Below the pieces are notes generated by a model that was not told the origin of the DNA, did no database searches, and saw only the letters and a list, made by a program, of their open reading frames with translations. 64,000 nucleotides of DNA from an uncultured Lachnospiraceae bacterium (GTDB lineage: Bacteria; Bacillota; Clostridia; Lachnospirales; Lachnospiraceae). The position numbers and the translations under genes are program-made. Shown one piece after another: positions 1 through 10,215 of this stretch (position 1 is its first letter; each line of letters opens with the position of its first letter). Location of the stretch: assembly GCA_902761665.1 (NCBI GenBank), contig CACWLA010000005.1, positions 1 to 64,000 of the forward strand, read 5' to 3'.

Positions 1-1353
<1,353 letters not shown>

Positions 1354-1414
1354 TTAGTTTTCCTCCTGCTTATAGTGAAACCATTATTTCCTGTTTGCAA
1401 AACATACGTAATCA

Positions 1415-1442
1415 ATTATAATGCATCCATGGGGAAAGTCAA
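1415..1442 (-). promoter_or_regulatory. Promoter of nifJ
   Basis: On the minus strand TTGACT (1442-1437) and TATAAT (1420-1415) are separated by 16 bases, about 60 bases upstream of the nifJ start. This is a near-consensus housekeeping sigma promoter. Confidence 0.75.
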
Positions 1443-1513
1443 GAAAGCGGACCCTGCTTTCTGATGTTTTTTCCCCATAATCACCATGATTACGAAAGCC
1501 GAAGGAGGTCCTC

Positions 1514-3224
1514 ATGGCACTTGACGGCATCACCGTAGCCGCGCTCGCGGCTGAGATCAGGGAAAAATGCCTGGGCGGGCGCATCACCCGCATCGCCGAG
1601 CCCGAAGCGAACGAGATCCTGCTGACGGTAAGAAGCACGGAACAGCACCGTCTTCTGCTCTCGGCAGACCCGTCCCTTCCCCTCATCTATCTCACGAAAC
1701 AGAATAAACCCAGCCCGATGACCGCGCCGGGCTTTCTCATGCTGCTCCGGAAGCACCTGCAGGGCGGACGCATCACTGCCGTGACCGAACCCGGCCTTGA
1801 ACGCGCCGTGCGGATCGAAGTCGAGCACTTAAACGAACTCGGCGACCTCTGCCGCAAGGCGCTCATCCTCGAACTCATGGGCAAATACAGCAACCTGATC
1901 TTCACGGATGACGAAGACCGCATCCTCGACGCGGTCCGCCGCGTGCCCTCCTCGGTCAGTTCCGTCCGCGAAGTTCTTCCCGGGCGGCCGTATTTCCTGC
2001 CGAACACGCAGAACAAGACCGATCCGCTCGAAATCAGCGCCGAAGCATTTTCACGGCTCTTCGACGGCAGCCATGCGCCGCTTGAAAAGGCGCTCGGTGA
2101 ACATCTGACAGGCCTCAGCCCGCTTGCCGCGCGGGAGATTTCCTGCCTTTCAGGCCTTGACGGTTCGGAATGCGCCGGCGAGCTTTCGGAAGCGGCAAGG
2201 CTCCGGGTATACGAAGCGCTGCAGGCCTTCCTTGCTCCGGTCAGGACCGGGGACTTCTCTCCCCGCATCTACTTCCACCGGGGAAAGATGCTGGAATTTT
2301 CCGCCGTACCGCTTTCGGTCTACGCCGGCGAGGAATTCCGTGCCTATGACAGCATGAGTGAGGCAATGGAGGCATTCTTTGCCGAAAAAAGCGCCGCAGG
2401 CCGCATCCGGCAGCGCTCGGCGGACCTCAGACACATCCTCCAGCTAGCGCTCGAACGCACCTCCCGCAAGCTGGATCTGCAGCAAAAGCAGCTGAAGGAC
2501 ACCGAGAAGCGCGACAAACTGAAACGTTACGGGGAACTGCTCAAGGCCTACGGCTGGCAGGCAGAACCTGGCGCGAAGGAACTCGTCTGCGCCGACTGGA
2601 ACGACGGGGACAAGGAAGTCCGCGTGCCGCTTGACGAGACCCTTTCCGCAAGCGAGAATGCGCAGAAATATTTTGAACGCTACCAGAAGCTGAAACGCAC
2701 CTTCGAAGCGACCACGCAGCAGATTGCAGAGACCGAAGCCGACCTGGAATATCTCCGCTCGGTATCCGCGCATCTTGCTTCGGCGGAGTCCGAAGCGGAT
2801 CTTTCCGGCATCAAGGCTGAACTTGCTGAGACCGGCTGGATCCGGAAAAACAAAAGTACGGGCAAAAAGGAAAAAGCGCCGAAGGCCGGGCAGCCTCTGC
2901 GCTTCGTCACCTCCGACGGCTTTACGGTCTTCGTCGGCAAGAACAATCTCCAGAATGAGGAAGTCACCTTTAAGCTGGCCTCCGGGAACGACTGGTGGTT
3001 CCACGTCAAGGGCCAGCCCGGTTCCCACGTCGTGGTCCGCACCGAAGGAAGAGACCTTCCCGACCGCAGTTTTGAGGTCCGCCCCGCGGGGCGAAAAGAC
3101 AGAGGTGGATTATACCCGCCGCCGTGAAATCAAAAAGCCGGGTCTTTACAAACCCGGCATGGTGGTCTATCACACGAATTATTCGATGATGGTCATTCCT
3201 GCGCTTTTGGAACGTCAGCCATAA
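1514..3224 (+). pseudogene. rqcH: RqcH/NFACT-family ribosome quality-control protein, frameshifted near the C-terminus
   Basis: RqcH (also called FbpA-like or NEMF homologue) binds stalled 50S subunits and recruits tRNA-Ala for C-terminal alanine tailing. The open frame from ATG 1514 (GGAGG upstream) encodes an NFACT-N domain (about residues 5-300, with EILLTVRSTEQ and ALILELMGKYSNLIF), a coiled-coil middle, and the start of NFACT-R (DWWFHVKGQPGSHVVVR). After DRSFE (about 3077) the frame changes, and this reading stops at 3127. The expected C-terminal segment (EVDYTRRREIKKP, KPGMVVYHTN) continues in another frame to a stop at 3224. Compared with B. subtilis RqcH, about a dozen residues (EAA-LAAY-S region) are missing at the junction. 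This fits a deletion of roughly 35 nt, of length 2 modulo 3. Either the gene is truncated or the assembly has an error here. The tail overlaps the convergent lipoprotein gene by 32 bases. Confidence 0.85.
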
Positions 3225-4569
3225 GGAAGGCAGACAGTTCATCCAGCAGCTGCTGGACTTTCGCAGTCTTCATTTCCGTACCGCCGGCGAGCAGCTTCGC
3301 GGTAAAAGTTTCCATGGCGCCGCAGTATCCTTCAGTGACTGCGGTCCTGCGCAGCACATGCGGCATCTGCTCTGCGAGGGCGGATGCCGTTTTGCTGTCC
3401 GCCTTGATCCCGCTCAGCAGTGAGATGCGTACGGGCACCGTTCCGTCAGCTTCAAATCTGGCGCGCTGCGTATCTGCAGAGGTCAGTTCCTGCGCGAGCA
3501 GGTTGCAGTACTGCAGTTTATTGACATCCGCGTCCGGCGTCACGCCGATCATCAGATAGTTTCCTGCCGACACGAAAGGAACCAGGCTCTCCCCGTCTGC
3601 AATCGGGGGGATCGCAGCAGCTCCGTAGTCATCCCCGAGGATGCCCCGGAGTTCAGCCGTATGCGAACTGTCAGCGATCACGGCGCCGGCACGCTCCCCC
3701 TGTTCGGCGGAAAAAGCAAGCACGGGGCTTCCTTCTGCCGTGCGGAACGGACTCATGCCCATCAGGACCTGCATGGCTCTCGCGGCATTCATGCCTTTTT
3801 CGGTGTAATAATCGCAGACAACGCGGCTCACTTTGCCGTCGGGCAGGATCTGTGCCCCGCAGGAGAGGCCGAAGCTCGAGAAGACGGCCGCAGGAAACAG
3901 CATCGTTTCCGTGCCGGCATAGAAGCAGCGTTCCGCTGCCCCGCACTGTGCAATGACAGAAGCTAGGGTTTCCGTTTCGCTGACGACGCTCTTATCGTAA
4001 TAGAGCAGCATCGTACTGACAAGGCCGGCAGGGTAGGCGTAAAGGATGTTCTCGCTGCTGCAGGCCGCGACGGCGGCCTCCACGGTCTTCTTGCTTACCT
4101 CGGCTGCCCTCTTCTCGGGAAGCCGGTACAGAAAACCGTTTGCATTCAGCACGTCAAGATCGTCCGAACTGAAGAAGAAAATGTCAGGGGATCCTTCCTC
4201 CTCCGGCATCCCCTCTCCGGCAGGGTTCGCGGCGGCTTTCTGCAGGCGGCTGACGACTTCCTCTGCGTTTACGGTCCTGACCGTGATGCTCCAGCCTCCC
4301 GCGGGCGCCGGAACAGCCTGCTGGGGCTTTGCGATGTATCGCTCGCAGACGGTCCTGGTCCGTTCCTCTTCTCCACTGAAGGTCCAGATGACGATCTCAT
4401 TATCTCCGGAAACCTCTTCCGTCTGCGGCACTTCCGTGCTTTCCGCGGCCGAAGAGGCTGCCGTCTGCCCGGTAGTTTCCGGGACTTCACCGGAAGACGA
4501 CGGCTGCCCTGACGAGCAGGCCGTAAGAAGCATCACGCCCGCCAACAGCATCGCACATATTTTCTTCAT
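3193..4569 (-). CDS. Extracellular solute-binding lipoprotein, family 1-like (orphan)
   Basis: This is a 458-residue exported protein with a lipoprotein signal peptide and lipobox LLTAC (Cys18), followed by a Ser/Thr/Glu-rich linker to about residue 55. The rest resembles ABC sugar- or oligopeptide-binding proteins (for example IVIWTFSGEEE, SPDIFFFSSDDLDVLNANGFL, YAYPAGLVSTMLLYYDKS). It should be lipid-anchored on the outer face of the membrane. Its ATG overlaps the rapZ stop codon (ATGA), so it is the last gene of that unit. No permease or ATPase genes lie nearby, so it either shares a transporter encoded elsewhere or does something other than import. The ligand cannot be predicted. Confidence 0.8.
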   Translation of the reverse strand: MKKICAMLLAGVMLLTACSSGQPSSSGEVPETTGQTAASSAAESTEVPQTEEVSGDNEIVIWTFSGEEERTRTVCERYIAKPQQAVPAPAGGWSITVRTVNAEEVVSRLQKAAANPAGEGMPEEEGSPDIFFFSSDDLDVLNANGFLYRLPEKRAAEVSKKTVEAAVAACSSENILYAYPAGLVSTMLLYYDKSVVSETETLASVIAQCGAAERCFYAGTETMLFPAAVFSSFGLSCGAQILPDGKVSRVVCDYYTEKGMNAARAMQVLMGMSPFRTAEGSPVLAFSAEQGERAGAVIADSSHTAELRGILGDDYGAAAIPPIADGESLVPFVSAGNYLMIGVTPDADVNKLQYCNLLAQELTSADTQRARFEADGTVPVRISLLSGIKADSKTASALAEQMPHVLRRTAVTEGYCGAMETFTAKLLAGGTEMKTAKVQQLLDELSAFLMADVPKAQE

Positions 4570-5468
4570 GAGGCTGACCCTCCGTTTCTTTCATAGATCT
4601 CCAGGCGGTTTTCCTCCATGTCGCGCATGGAGAGGACGACGCCGGGATATTTACCGGAAAAGTATTCCTTGAGCGCTCCGGCAAAAGCCAGCGAGCGGTG
4701 CTGTCCGCCGGTACAGCCGAGGCCTACCACCAGCCGGCTCTTTCCCTCTTTCATATAAAGCGGGATCGAGTATTCCAGAAGATCCCGGATCTTTTCAAAG
4801 AGTTTTTTTCCTTCTTCGCTACCGAGAACATATTGCCTGACTGCTTCATCCGCCCCGGTCAGGCGCCGGAGCTCATCAACGTAATAGGGGTTGGGCAGAC
4901 AGCGGACGTCAAAGACGATATCTGCATCGGCCAGGATCCCGTACTTGTAGCCGAATGCTACGAACTCGATGCTCATGATCGCGCCGCTCTCCTGTCCGAA
5001 GATCCCGATCAGTTTCTGGCGGAGTTCCCCCGAAGACAGACGGCTCGTATCCAGTACGATGTCGGACATGCTGCGCAGCCCGGACATGACGTTCCGTTCC
5101 GCCTTCAGCGCAGAGGCAAGGTCTTTCGCATCACCGTTCCGGACCAGCGGATGCAGCCGCCGGCTTTCCTTGTAGCGGTTCTTCAGTACGGTGTCCGACG
5201 CGTCAAGATAAAGGATCCGCGTGCGGATGCCTTTCCGGGCAAGCCCTTCGGTCAGGCTGTCGATCCCGGTCAGCAGTTTCTCCGAACGGATATCCACGGT
5301 GACTGCCGTCTTCTCATGAGGTTCCGCCGAAGCCAGTTCGGCATTCAGCATGTACAGGATCAGGGGCGGCTGCAGATTGTCCACGCAATGGTAGCCCATG
5401 TCCTCCAGACACTGGAGCGCACGGGTCTTGCCGGCTCCGCTCATTCCGGTCACGATGAGAAGGTCCAT
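4566..5468 (-). CDS. rapZ: RNase adapter protein RapZ / YvcJ-family nucleotide-binding protein
   Basis: This is a 300-residue P-loop protein with Walker A GMSGAGKT at residues 8-15 and the conserved C-terminal region (SIEFVAFGYKYGILADADIVFDVR, GCTGGQHRS). In E. coli RapZ binds small RNA and controls GlmS levels. In Firmicutes YvcJ is an ATP/GTP-binding protein whose gene normally lies with whiA and yvcK; here neither is adjacent. The start at 5468 follows a GGAGAG site. A GC-rich inverted repeat (about 5485-5503) sits just upstream of this ribosome site and might affect its accessibility. A terminator separates it from ftsZ, so it may have its own promoter. The family call is firm; the exact role in this organism is inferred. 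Confidence 0.93.
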   Translation of the reverse strand: MDLLIVTGMSGAGKTRALQCLEDMGYHCVDNLQPPLILYMLNAELASAEPHEKTAVTVDIRSEKLLTGIDSLTEGLARKGIRTRILYLDASDTVLKNRYKESRRLHPLVRNGDAKDLASALKAERNVMSGLRSMSDIVLDTSRLSSGELRQKLIGIFGQESGAIMSIEFVAFGYKYGILADADIVFDVRCLPNPYYVDELRRLTGADEAVRQYVLGSEEGKKLFEKIRDLLEYSIPLYMKEGKSRLVVGLGCTGGQHRSLAFAGALKEYFSGKYPGVVLSMRDMEENRLEIYERNGGSAS

Positions 5469-5518
5469 TTTCTCTCCGTTCCTCCGGCGGTCCTTCCGCC
5501 GGGATTTTCAGGAAAACA

Positions 5519-5555
5519 AACAGGGCACGGTGATCATTTACCGGGCCCTGTTTTC
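5519..5555 (-). terminator. Terminator after ftsZ
   Basis: A stem of AAACAGGGC pairing with GCCCTGTTT lies just past the ftsZ stop codon. On the minus strand it is followed by a short T-rich stretch. Confidence 0.6.
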
Positions 5556-5576
5556 ATCATAACAGATGCATGAAGC

Positions 5577-6752
5577 TTATTTTTTCAGGAAGCCGGGGAC
5601 ATTGATCTCGCGGCGGGATACCGTAGGATCCGGTGCCTTGATCTGCGTCCGGTTGTAGCTCTGCGCGGCATTTACCTGAGGCGCGGCTTCGGAACTGCCG
5701 AGCGGCGAGGTGCTGGGCTTGAAGCCGGAGGGACGGGTCCCCATCAGGCCGCTGCTGTTCGAGAAAGTCTTGGAGATGGTCGAACCGCTGTTGGACGCAT
5801 CCGGTTCATCCAGACCGGTGGCGATCACGGTGATCGTCACTTCGTCCTGAATGGTATCGTCGTACATGGCACCGAAGATGATGTTGGCGTCTTCGCCGAC
5901 CAGTTCGGTGATATAGTTCGCGGCATCATAGACCTCCATCAGGCCGATATCGCCGGAAACGTTGATGATGACATGGGAGGCGCCCAGAATGGTGGTCTCC
6001 AGCAGAGGGCTGGAAGCCGCCTGCTTCACTGCTTCGATGGCCTTGTCGTCGCCCTTCGCGCGGCCGATGCCGATATGGGCGATGCCCTTATCCTGCATGA
6101 CGGTCTGCACGTCGGCGAAGTCCAGGTTGATCAGAGCCGGGACGCTGATCAGGTCGGTAATGCCCTGGACGGCCTGCTGCAGCACTTCGTCTGCCATCTT
6201 GAGGGCGTCCGGCATGGTGGTGCGGCGGTCAACGATCTCCAGCAGTTTGTCGTTCGGGATGACAATCAGGGTGTCCACGTTCTCGCGCAGGCGTTCGATG
6301 CCGTTCAGCGCGTTCTGCATGCGGACCTTGCCTTCAAAGCGGAAAGGCTTGGTCACGACGCCGACGGTCAGGATGCCCATGCCCTTGGCAATGCGTGCGA
6401 TGACGGGAGCTGCGCCGGTGCCGGTGCCGCCGCCCATGCCGCAGGTAACGAAGACCATGTCGGAGCCCTGAAGCGCGCTCGCGATCTCATCTTCACTTTC
6501 TTCCGCAGCCTTCTCGCCGATCTCGGGCTTGGCGCCTGCGCCGAGGCCTTTGGTCAGCTTTTCGCCGATCTGGATTGCCGTCGGCGCCTTGCACATCTGC
6601 AGGGCCTGACGGTCGGTGTTGATGGCAATGAACTCCACCCCACCGGTATTGGTATCGATCATCCGGTTAACGGCATTGTTGCCGGCGCCGCCTACGCCTA
6701 CCACGATGATCTTTGCTGCACTTACGGATTCATCAACTTTGATTTCTAACAC
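5577..6752 (-). CDS. ftsZ: Cell division protein FtsZ
   Basis: FtsZ is the tubulin-like GTPase that polymerises into the cytokinetic Z-ring. The 391-residue product has the N-terminal [13 protein letters not shown] motif, the tubulin signature [11 protein letters not shown], the T7-loop region ([11 protein letters not shown]), and a variable Ser/Pro-rich linker. It ends in the conserved C-terminal peptide [10 protein letters not shown], which docks membrane tethers such as SepF or FtsA. I chose GTG 6752 as the start because GGGAGG precedes it and the product begins VLEIKVDES, like other Firmicute FtsZ proteins; an upstream ATG at 6812 lacks such a site. No ftsA lies beside it. It is the last gene of the division cluster and also has a strong promoter of its own. 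Confidence 0.97.
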   Translation of the reverse strand: MLEIKVDESVSAAKIIVVGVGGAGNNAVNRMIDTNTGGVEFIAINTDRQALQMCKAPTAIQIGEKLTKGLGAGAKPEIGEKAAEESEDEIASALQGSDMVFVTCGMGGGTGTGAAPVIARIAKGMGILTVGVVTKPFRFEGKVRMQNALNGIERLRENVDTLIVIPNDKLLEIVDRRTTMPDALKMADEVLQQAVQGITDLISVPALINLDFADVQTVMQDKGIAHIGIGRAKGDDKAIEAVKQAASSPLLETTILGASHVIINVSGDIGLMEVYDAANYITELVGEDANIIFGAMYDDTIQDEVTITVIATGLDEPDASNSGSTISKTFSNSSGLMGTRPSGFKPSTSPLGSSEAAPQVNAAQSYNRTQIKAPDPTVSRREINVPGFLKK

Positions 6753-6853
6753 TGTAAAAAACCTCCCACAACCGGTCTGACTATCAAAAGCAGAAAGAGG
6801 TCTGAAGAGCAAGCTCAGCGACCACTCCGCAATAACTCTGATTAGTTAAGGTG

Positions 6854-6882
6854 AGTATATTTGATTTCAGGCAAATAATCAA
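6854..6882 (-). promoter_or_regulatory. Promoter directly upstream of ftsZ
   Basis: TTGATT (6882-6877), a 17-base spacer and TATACT (6859-6854) lie in the gap between ftsQ and ftsZ on the minus strand. This would give a leader of about 95 nt and let ftsZ be expressed independently of mraZ. Confidence 0.7.
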
Positions 6883-6910
6883 GCCCGAAATCATTTTTTT
6901 TGCCGAAGAA

Positions 6911-7636
6911 TTATTTGAAAATGTAGGACGGGTGAAGCTCCCCGGGCTTGTAGCTGTCGAGGTACAGAGTCCCCTGTCTTCCGTACAGTTCCGGCAGCGT
7001 ATCGCACATTACGGAGAGCTTTGCTTCCAGGTCCGTCCGGGGTCCCAGAAGCACCGTGATGTCGCCGAAGACGACCGAAACACCGGCCTGTGAGAAGTGG
7101 ATCCGGTCCGCAAGATCGGACAGCTGGACCCCTCTTTCGCCGATCCGTATCAGGTTGCTGCGCAGAAACTGCGTGACGGTCAGGATCGTATTGAAAGCGT
7201 CCTTTTCCGTCGTCATCAGCTTCTCCCCGATCACGGCGTGATCATTGGAAAGGCCTGTGATCTCAAGGGCGTTCGGCAGCCGCATCGAACTGCTTTCCAC
7301 CAGTGTTCCGTCCCAGTCGAAATACAGATAGTACTGCTGAAAGCGGATGTAGCCGATGAGTGCCTTCTCGTAAACATGCGCGGTCACATGGCGGAATCCC
7401 CGGAAACTGAGCGTGTACTTCTCAATGAAGGGGATCGTATTGTGCTTCATGAATTTATCCTGCATGAAGAAGATCAGGGCGCGGCTGCTTCTGCCTTCCA
7501 TTATCTTCTCCCGCAGTTCGTTTTCCGAGTAATAGTTGTTCGCGCCTTCGATCGTAAAGTCGCTGACCGGCAGGAAAAACGTTACGATGCCGAGCAGGAC
7601 GATCAGGGCGGCAAAAATCAGCAGAAAGCGTTTCAT
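6911..7636 (-). CDS. ftsQ: Cell division protein FtsQ/DivIB
   Basis: This is a 241-residue bitopic membrane protein of the divisome FtsQ-FtsL-FtsB module. It has one N-terminal membrane segment (FLLIFAALIVLLGIVTFFL, residues 4-22). An extracellular POTRA-like domain follows (FTIEGANNYYSENELREKI), then the FtsQ beta region ending in DSYKPGELHPSYIFK. It has no long cytoplasmic N-terminus, which differs from many DivIB proteins. The ATG overlaps the ftsW stop by four bases, so translation is probably coupled. Sequence conservation in this family is low; the call rests on topology, the POTRA pattern and its place between ftsW and ftsZ. Confidence 0.85.
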   Translation of the reverse strand: MKRFLLIFAALIVLLGIVTFFLPVSDFTIEGANNYYSENELREKIMEGRSSRALIFFMQDKFMKHNTIPFIEKYTLSFRGFRHVTAHVYEKALIGYIRFQQYYLYFDWDGTLVESSSMRLPNALEITGLSNDHAVIGEKLMTTEKDAFNTILTVTQFLRSNLIRIGERGVQLSDLADRIHFSQAGVSVVFGDITVLLGPRTDLEAKLSVMCDTLPELYGRQGTLYLDSYKPGELHPSYIFK

Positions 7637-8850
7637 GACCGGCCGTCCTTTTCTGCCGGCAGGACCATCTCCGGATTGTCCCGTCCCACGCTCAGCACCA
7701 TGCCGATCTCACCCATGTAAAACAGGGAGGCGGTGCCGCCGTAACTGACGAAGGGAAGGGTCACGCCGGTATTCGGCAGGATGCCGCTGACGACGCCGAT
7801 ATGCAGGATGACCTGCAGGGCGATATGCGCCATGACCCCGACCACCAGGAGGCTTCCGAATACGTCGCGGCTGCGGTTTGCGATCATCATCATGCGGTAC
7901 AGGAGGAAAAGGTACAGAATGATCAGAGAGATCGCGCCGAACAGTCCCAGTTCCTCGCAGAGGATCGCAAAGATCATGTCGTTGGCGGATTCGGGCACGA
8001 AGCCGAGTTTCTGCATGGAAGCGCCAAGTCCCTTGCCGAAAACGCCGCCGGAACCGATCGCGTACAGTCCCTGCACCACCTGATATCCGTCGCCGCGGGC
8101 ATCGTACATCGGCGTGTTCCAGATGTACAGGCGCCGCAGCTGATAGGCCTTGAGGATCCCGGCATCTTCGATCCGCTCGCCGATCCCGATGAGGGTGTCG
8201 AGCGGCATTGCCTTGATCGCGATCATCAGGGCAAGCCCCGCCGCAAGCATGCACCAGAACGCGATCCTCCTCTTCTTATTTTCGCTGACCAGCATGATCA
8301 TCGCGATCGGGATCGCCAGGATGATCACGCCCGAACTCAGGTTGTTCTTGAGGACGAGCACGCCGGGCACGGCACAAAGGCCCAGGATGATCAGCGGCCA
8401 TTTGGCACCGTTCATTCCCTTCGTGTGGCGGTGGATCATGAATGCCGTAAGCAGGATGATCGCGACCTTGACAAGTTCCGCCGGCTGGAAGGAAATGGTG
8501 CTCGTGACCCTCATCCAGCGCGTCTGGCCGTTGGTGTTGATGCCCAGTTTCGTGAAGTCGGTAAGGATCATGCAGATCACGGCCGCTGCATAACCGGGCC
8601 AGACCAGCCAGAAATAATATTTGTGCGGGATAAGAGACGCTGCTACAGCGACGGCAAGTCCGATGCCGTACAGCATCAGCTGATGGCGGAAATAGTACAT
8701 GCCGTTGTGCAGCTTCGTTTCAGCCGTGTAATAGCTCGCACTGTAGATCATGATCAGTCCGAAAACGCACAGAAACAAAACGACGAACAGCAGGCTGAAG
8801 TCGTAGCCGGAAAGCCATCTGATTCCTTTTTCGGACTGACGTTTTTTCAT
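7633..8850 (-). CDS. ftsW: Peptidoglycan glycosyltransferase FtsW (SEDS family)
   Basis: SEDS proteins polymerise lipid II into glycan strands at the septum together with a class B PBP. The 405-residue product has about ten membrane segments. Family landmarks include QPAELVKVAIILLTAF, DARGDGYQVVQGLYAIGSGG with GKGLG, the large loop, and ANDMIFAILCEELGL near LPFVSYGGTA. The start at 8850 overlaps the murD stop (ATGA). It could equally be named spoVE; its position inside the division cluster beside an ftsI-like PBP supports FtsW. Confidence 0.93.
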   Translation of the reverse strand: MKKRQSEKGIRWLSGYDFSLLFVVLFLCVFGLIMIYSASYYTAETKLHNGMYYFRHQLMLYGIGLAVAVAASLIPHKYYFWLVWPGYAAAVICMILTDFTKLGINTNGQTRWMRVTSTISFQPAELVKVAIILLTAFMIHRHTKGMNGAKWPLIILGLCAVPGVLVLKNNLSSGVIILAIPIAMIMLVSENKKRRIAFWCMLAAGLALMIAIKAMPLDTLIGIGERIEDAGILKAYQLRRLYIWNTPMYDARGDGYQVVQGLYAIGSGGVFGKGLGASMQKLGFVPESANDMIFAILCEELGLFGAISLIILYLFLLYRMMMIANRSRDVFGSLLVVGVMAHIALQVILHIGVVSGILPNTGVTLPFVSYGGTASLFYMGEIGMVLSVGRDNPEMVLPAEKDGRS

Positions 8851-10214
8851 GCTTCCTCTCGGACCAGGTCCTTAAAATGATCTCCCCGGACTTCAAAGTT
8901 CGGGTACATGTCCCAGCTGGCACAGGCCGGTGAAAGGAGTACCGTATCACCCGGCACAGCCATCTCTTCTGCTTTCCGCACAGCTTCTCCCATGTCATTC
9001 ACGAAGCAGTACGGGACAGGGCAGACCCTGTCGGTGCATTCCGCAATGGCTTTCGCGGTCTGCCCCATCAGGATCAGGTATTTGACCTTGTTCTTAAACA
9101 GTTCCACCATTTCGGTGTAATCGGCGCCCTTGTCGAAGCCGCCGGCGATCAGTACCGTCGGGCGGGTGGTGATCTCCAGGGCCTTGACGGTGGAATCCGG
9201 GTTCGTGCCCTTGGAATCGTTGTAATAGTCGACACCGTCCTTGGTGCAGACGTATTCCATGCGGTGCGCGACGGCCGTAAAGCTCAGTACCCGCTCGCGG
9301 ATCACGCTGTTCGGTACGCCCATCGCCTTCGTGATCAGGATGGCACCCATGACGTTCTCGTAATTGAACCTGCCGATCAGGTGCAGGTCGGCCGCCGTGC
9401 AGATGTTTTCTTCCGGTTCGTCCTTCCAGCGCAGGATGATGTCGCCGTCGCGGAGGAAGCATCCTTCCCGAAGTTCGCGGGCGCTGCTGAAATACACGAT
9501 CCGTGCGCGGGTGCGCGGGACGACCGTCTCCATCCAGCCGGATTCGCGGTTCAGGATCAGGTATTCGTCCGGTTTCTGGGTGAATGTCACCTTCATCTTG
9601 ATATCGATGTAATTCTGCATGGAGCCGTGGCGGTCCAGATGGTCCGGCGTGATGTTCGTGATGATCGCGACCTCGGGATCGACCTCCGGCAGGGACTCCA
9701 TCTGGAAGCTGGACATTTCGACCGCGGTGATCGAATCGTCCGTGGTCTCCAGAACCTCCTCCGACCAGGCATGGCCGATGTTGCCGAGCACAAAGACCTT
9801 GTCGGATACGCCGCGCAGGATGTGTCCCACGAGCGCAGTGGTCGTGGTCTTGCCGTTGGTCCCGGTGACTGCGATGAGGCGGCCCTTATGGAAATGGTAT
9901 GCCAGCGCGATCTCGCTGATGATGGGCGTTCCGGCCGCCTGCAGCACCTTGACGAAGGGTCTGGTCAGCGGGATGCCGGGGCTGGAAGCACACAGCTGCA
10001 TGCGTGCGGCGTCTTCCGGCTTCAGTTCGCCCAGAATGATCTCGCATTCGTGGCCGTCAAGCTTGTCGATCAGTGCCTTTCTGTCCAGTTTCTGATTCTC
10101 GTCATAGAGGACAGGCGTGTACCCTGCCTTCTGCAGCAGGCGTACGGCGTTCAGACCGCTCCGGCCTGCGCCCGCCACCATGATCGGGATGTCCTTGCTC
10201 CACTCTTTGCTCAT
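8847..10214 (-). CDS. murD: UDP-N-acetylmuramoyl-L-alanine--D-glutamate ligase MurD
   Basis: MurD adds D-Glu to UDP-MurNAc-L-Ala with ATP hydrolysis in the cytoplasm. The 455-residue product has the N-terminal Rossmann-like region (VAGAGRSGLNAV), the Mur ligase ATP-binding motif TGTNGKTTTTALVG, the central ITPDHLDRHGSM segment, and the C-terminal DSKGTNPDSTVKAL and LLSPACASWD motifs. I chose ATG 10214 because GGGAG precedes it with good spacing and it starts one base after the mraY stop. An in-frame TTG at 10235 is possible but less likely. Confidence 0.96.
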   Translation of the reverse strand: MSKEWSKDIPIMVAGAGRSGLNAVRLLQKAGYTPVLYDENQKLDRKALIDKLDGHECEIILGELKPEDAARMQLCASSPGIPLTRPFVKVLQAAGTPIISEIALAYHFHKGRLIAVTGTNGKTTTTALVGHILRGVSDKVFVLGNIGHAWSEEVLETTDDSITAVEMSSFQMESLPEVDPEVAIITNITPDHLDRHGSMQNYIDIKMKVTFTQKPDEYLILNRESGWMETVVPRTRARIVYFSSARELREGCFLRDGDIILRWKDEPEENICTAADLHLIGRFNYENVMGAILITKAMGVPNSVIRERVLSFTAVAHRMEYVCTKDGVDYYNDSKGTNPDSTVKALEITTRPTVLIAGGFDKGADYTEMVELFKNKVKYLILMGQTAKAIAECTDRVCPVPYCFVNDMGEAVRKAEEMAVPGDTVLLSPACASWDMYPNFEVRGDHFKDLVREEA

Positions 10215-10215
10215 G

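Noticed and set aside
1443..1476. Terminator between nifJ and rqcH (AGAAAGC/GCTTTCT with T run)
   Set aside because: The two genes diverge, so no transcript should end here. The short stem overlaps the nifJ promoter area and may be chance.
3136..3162. Terminator hairpin at the end of rqcH (GCCGGGT...ACCCGGC)
   Set aside because: The stem lies inside the conserved coding segment KKPGLYKPGMV and has no T run after it.
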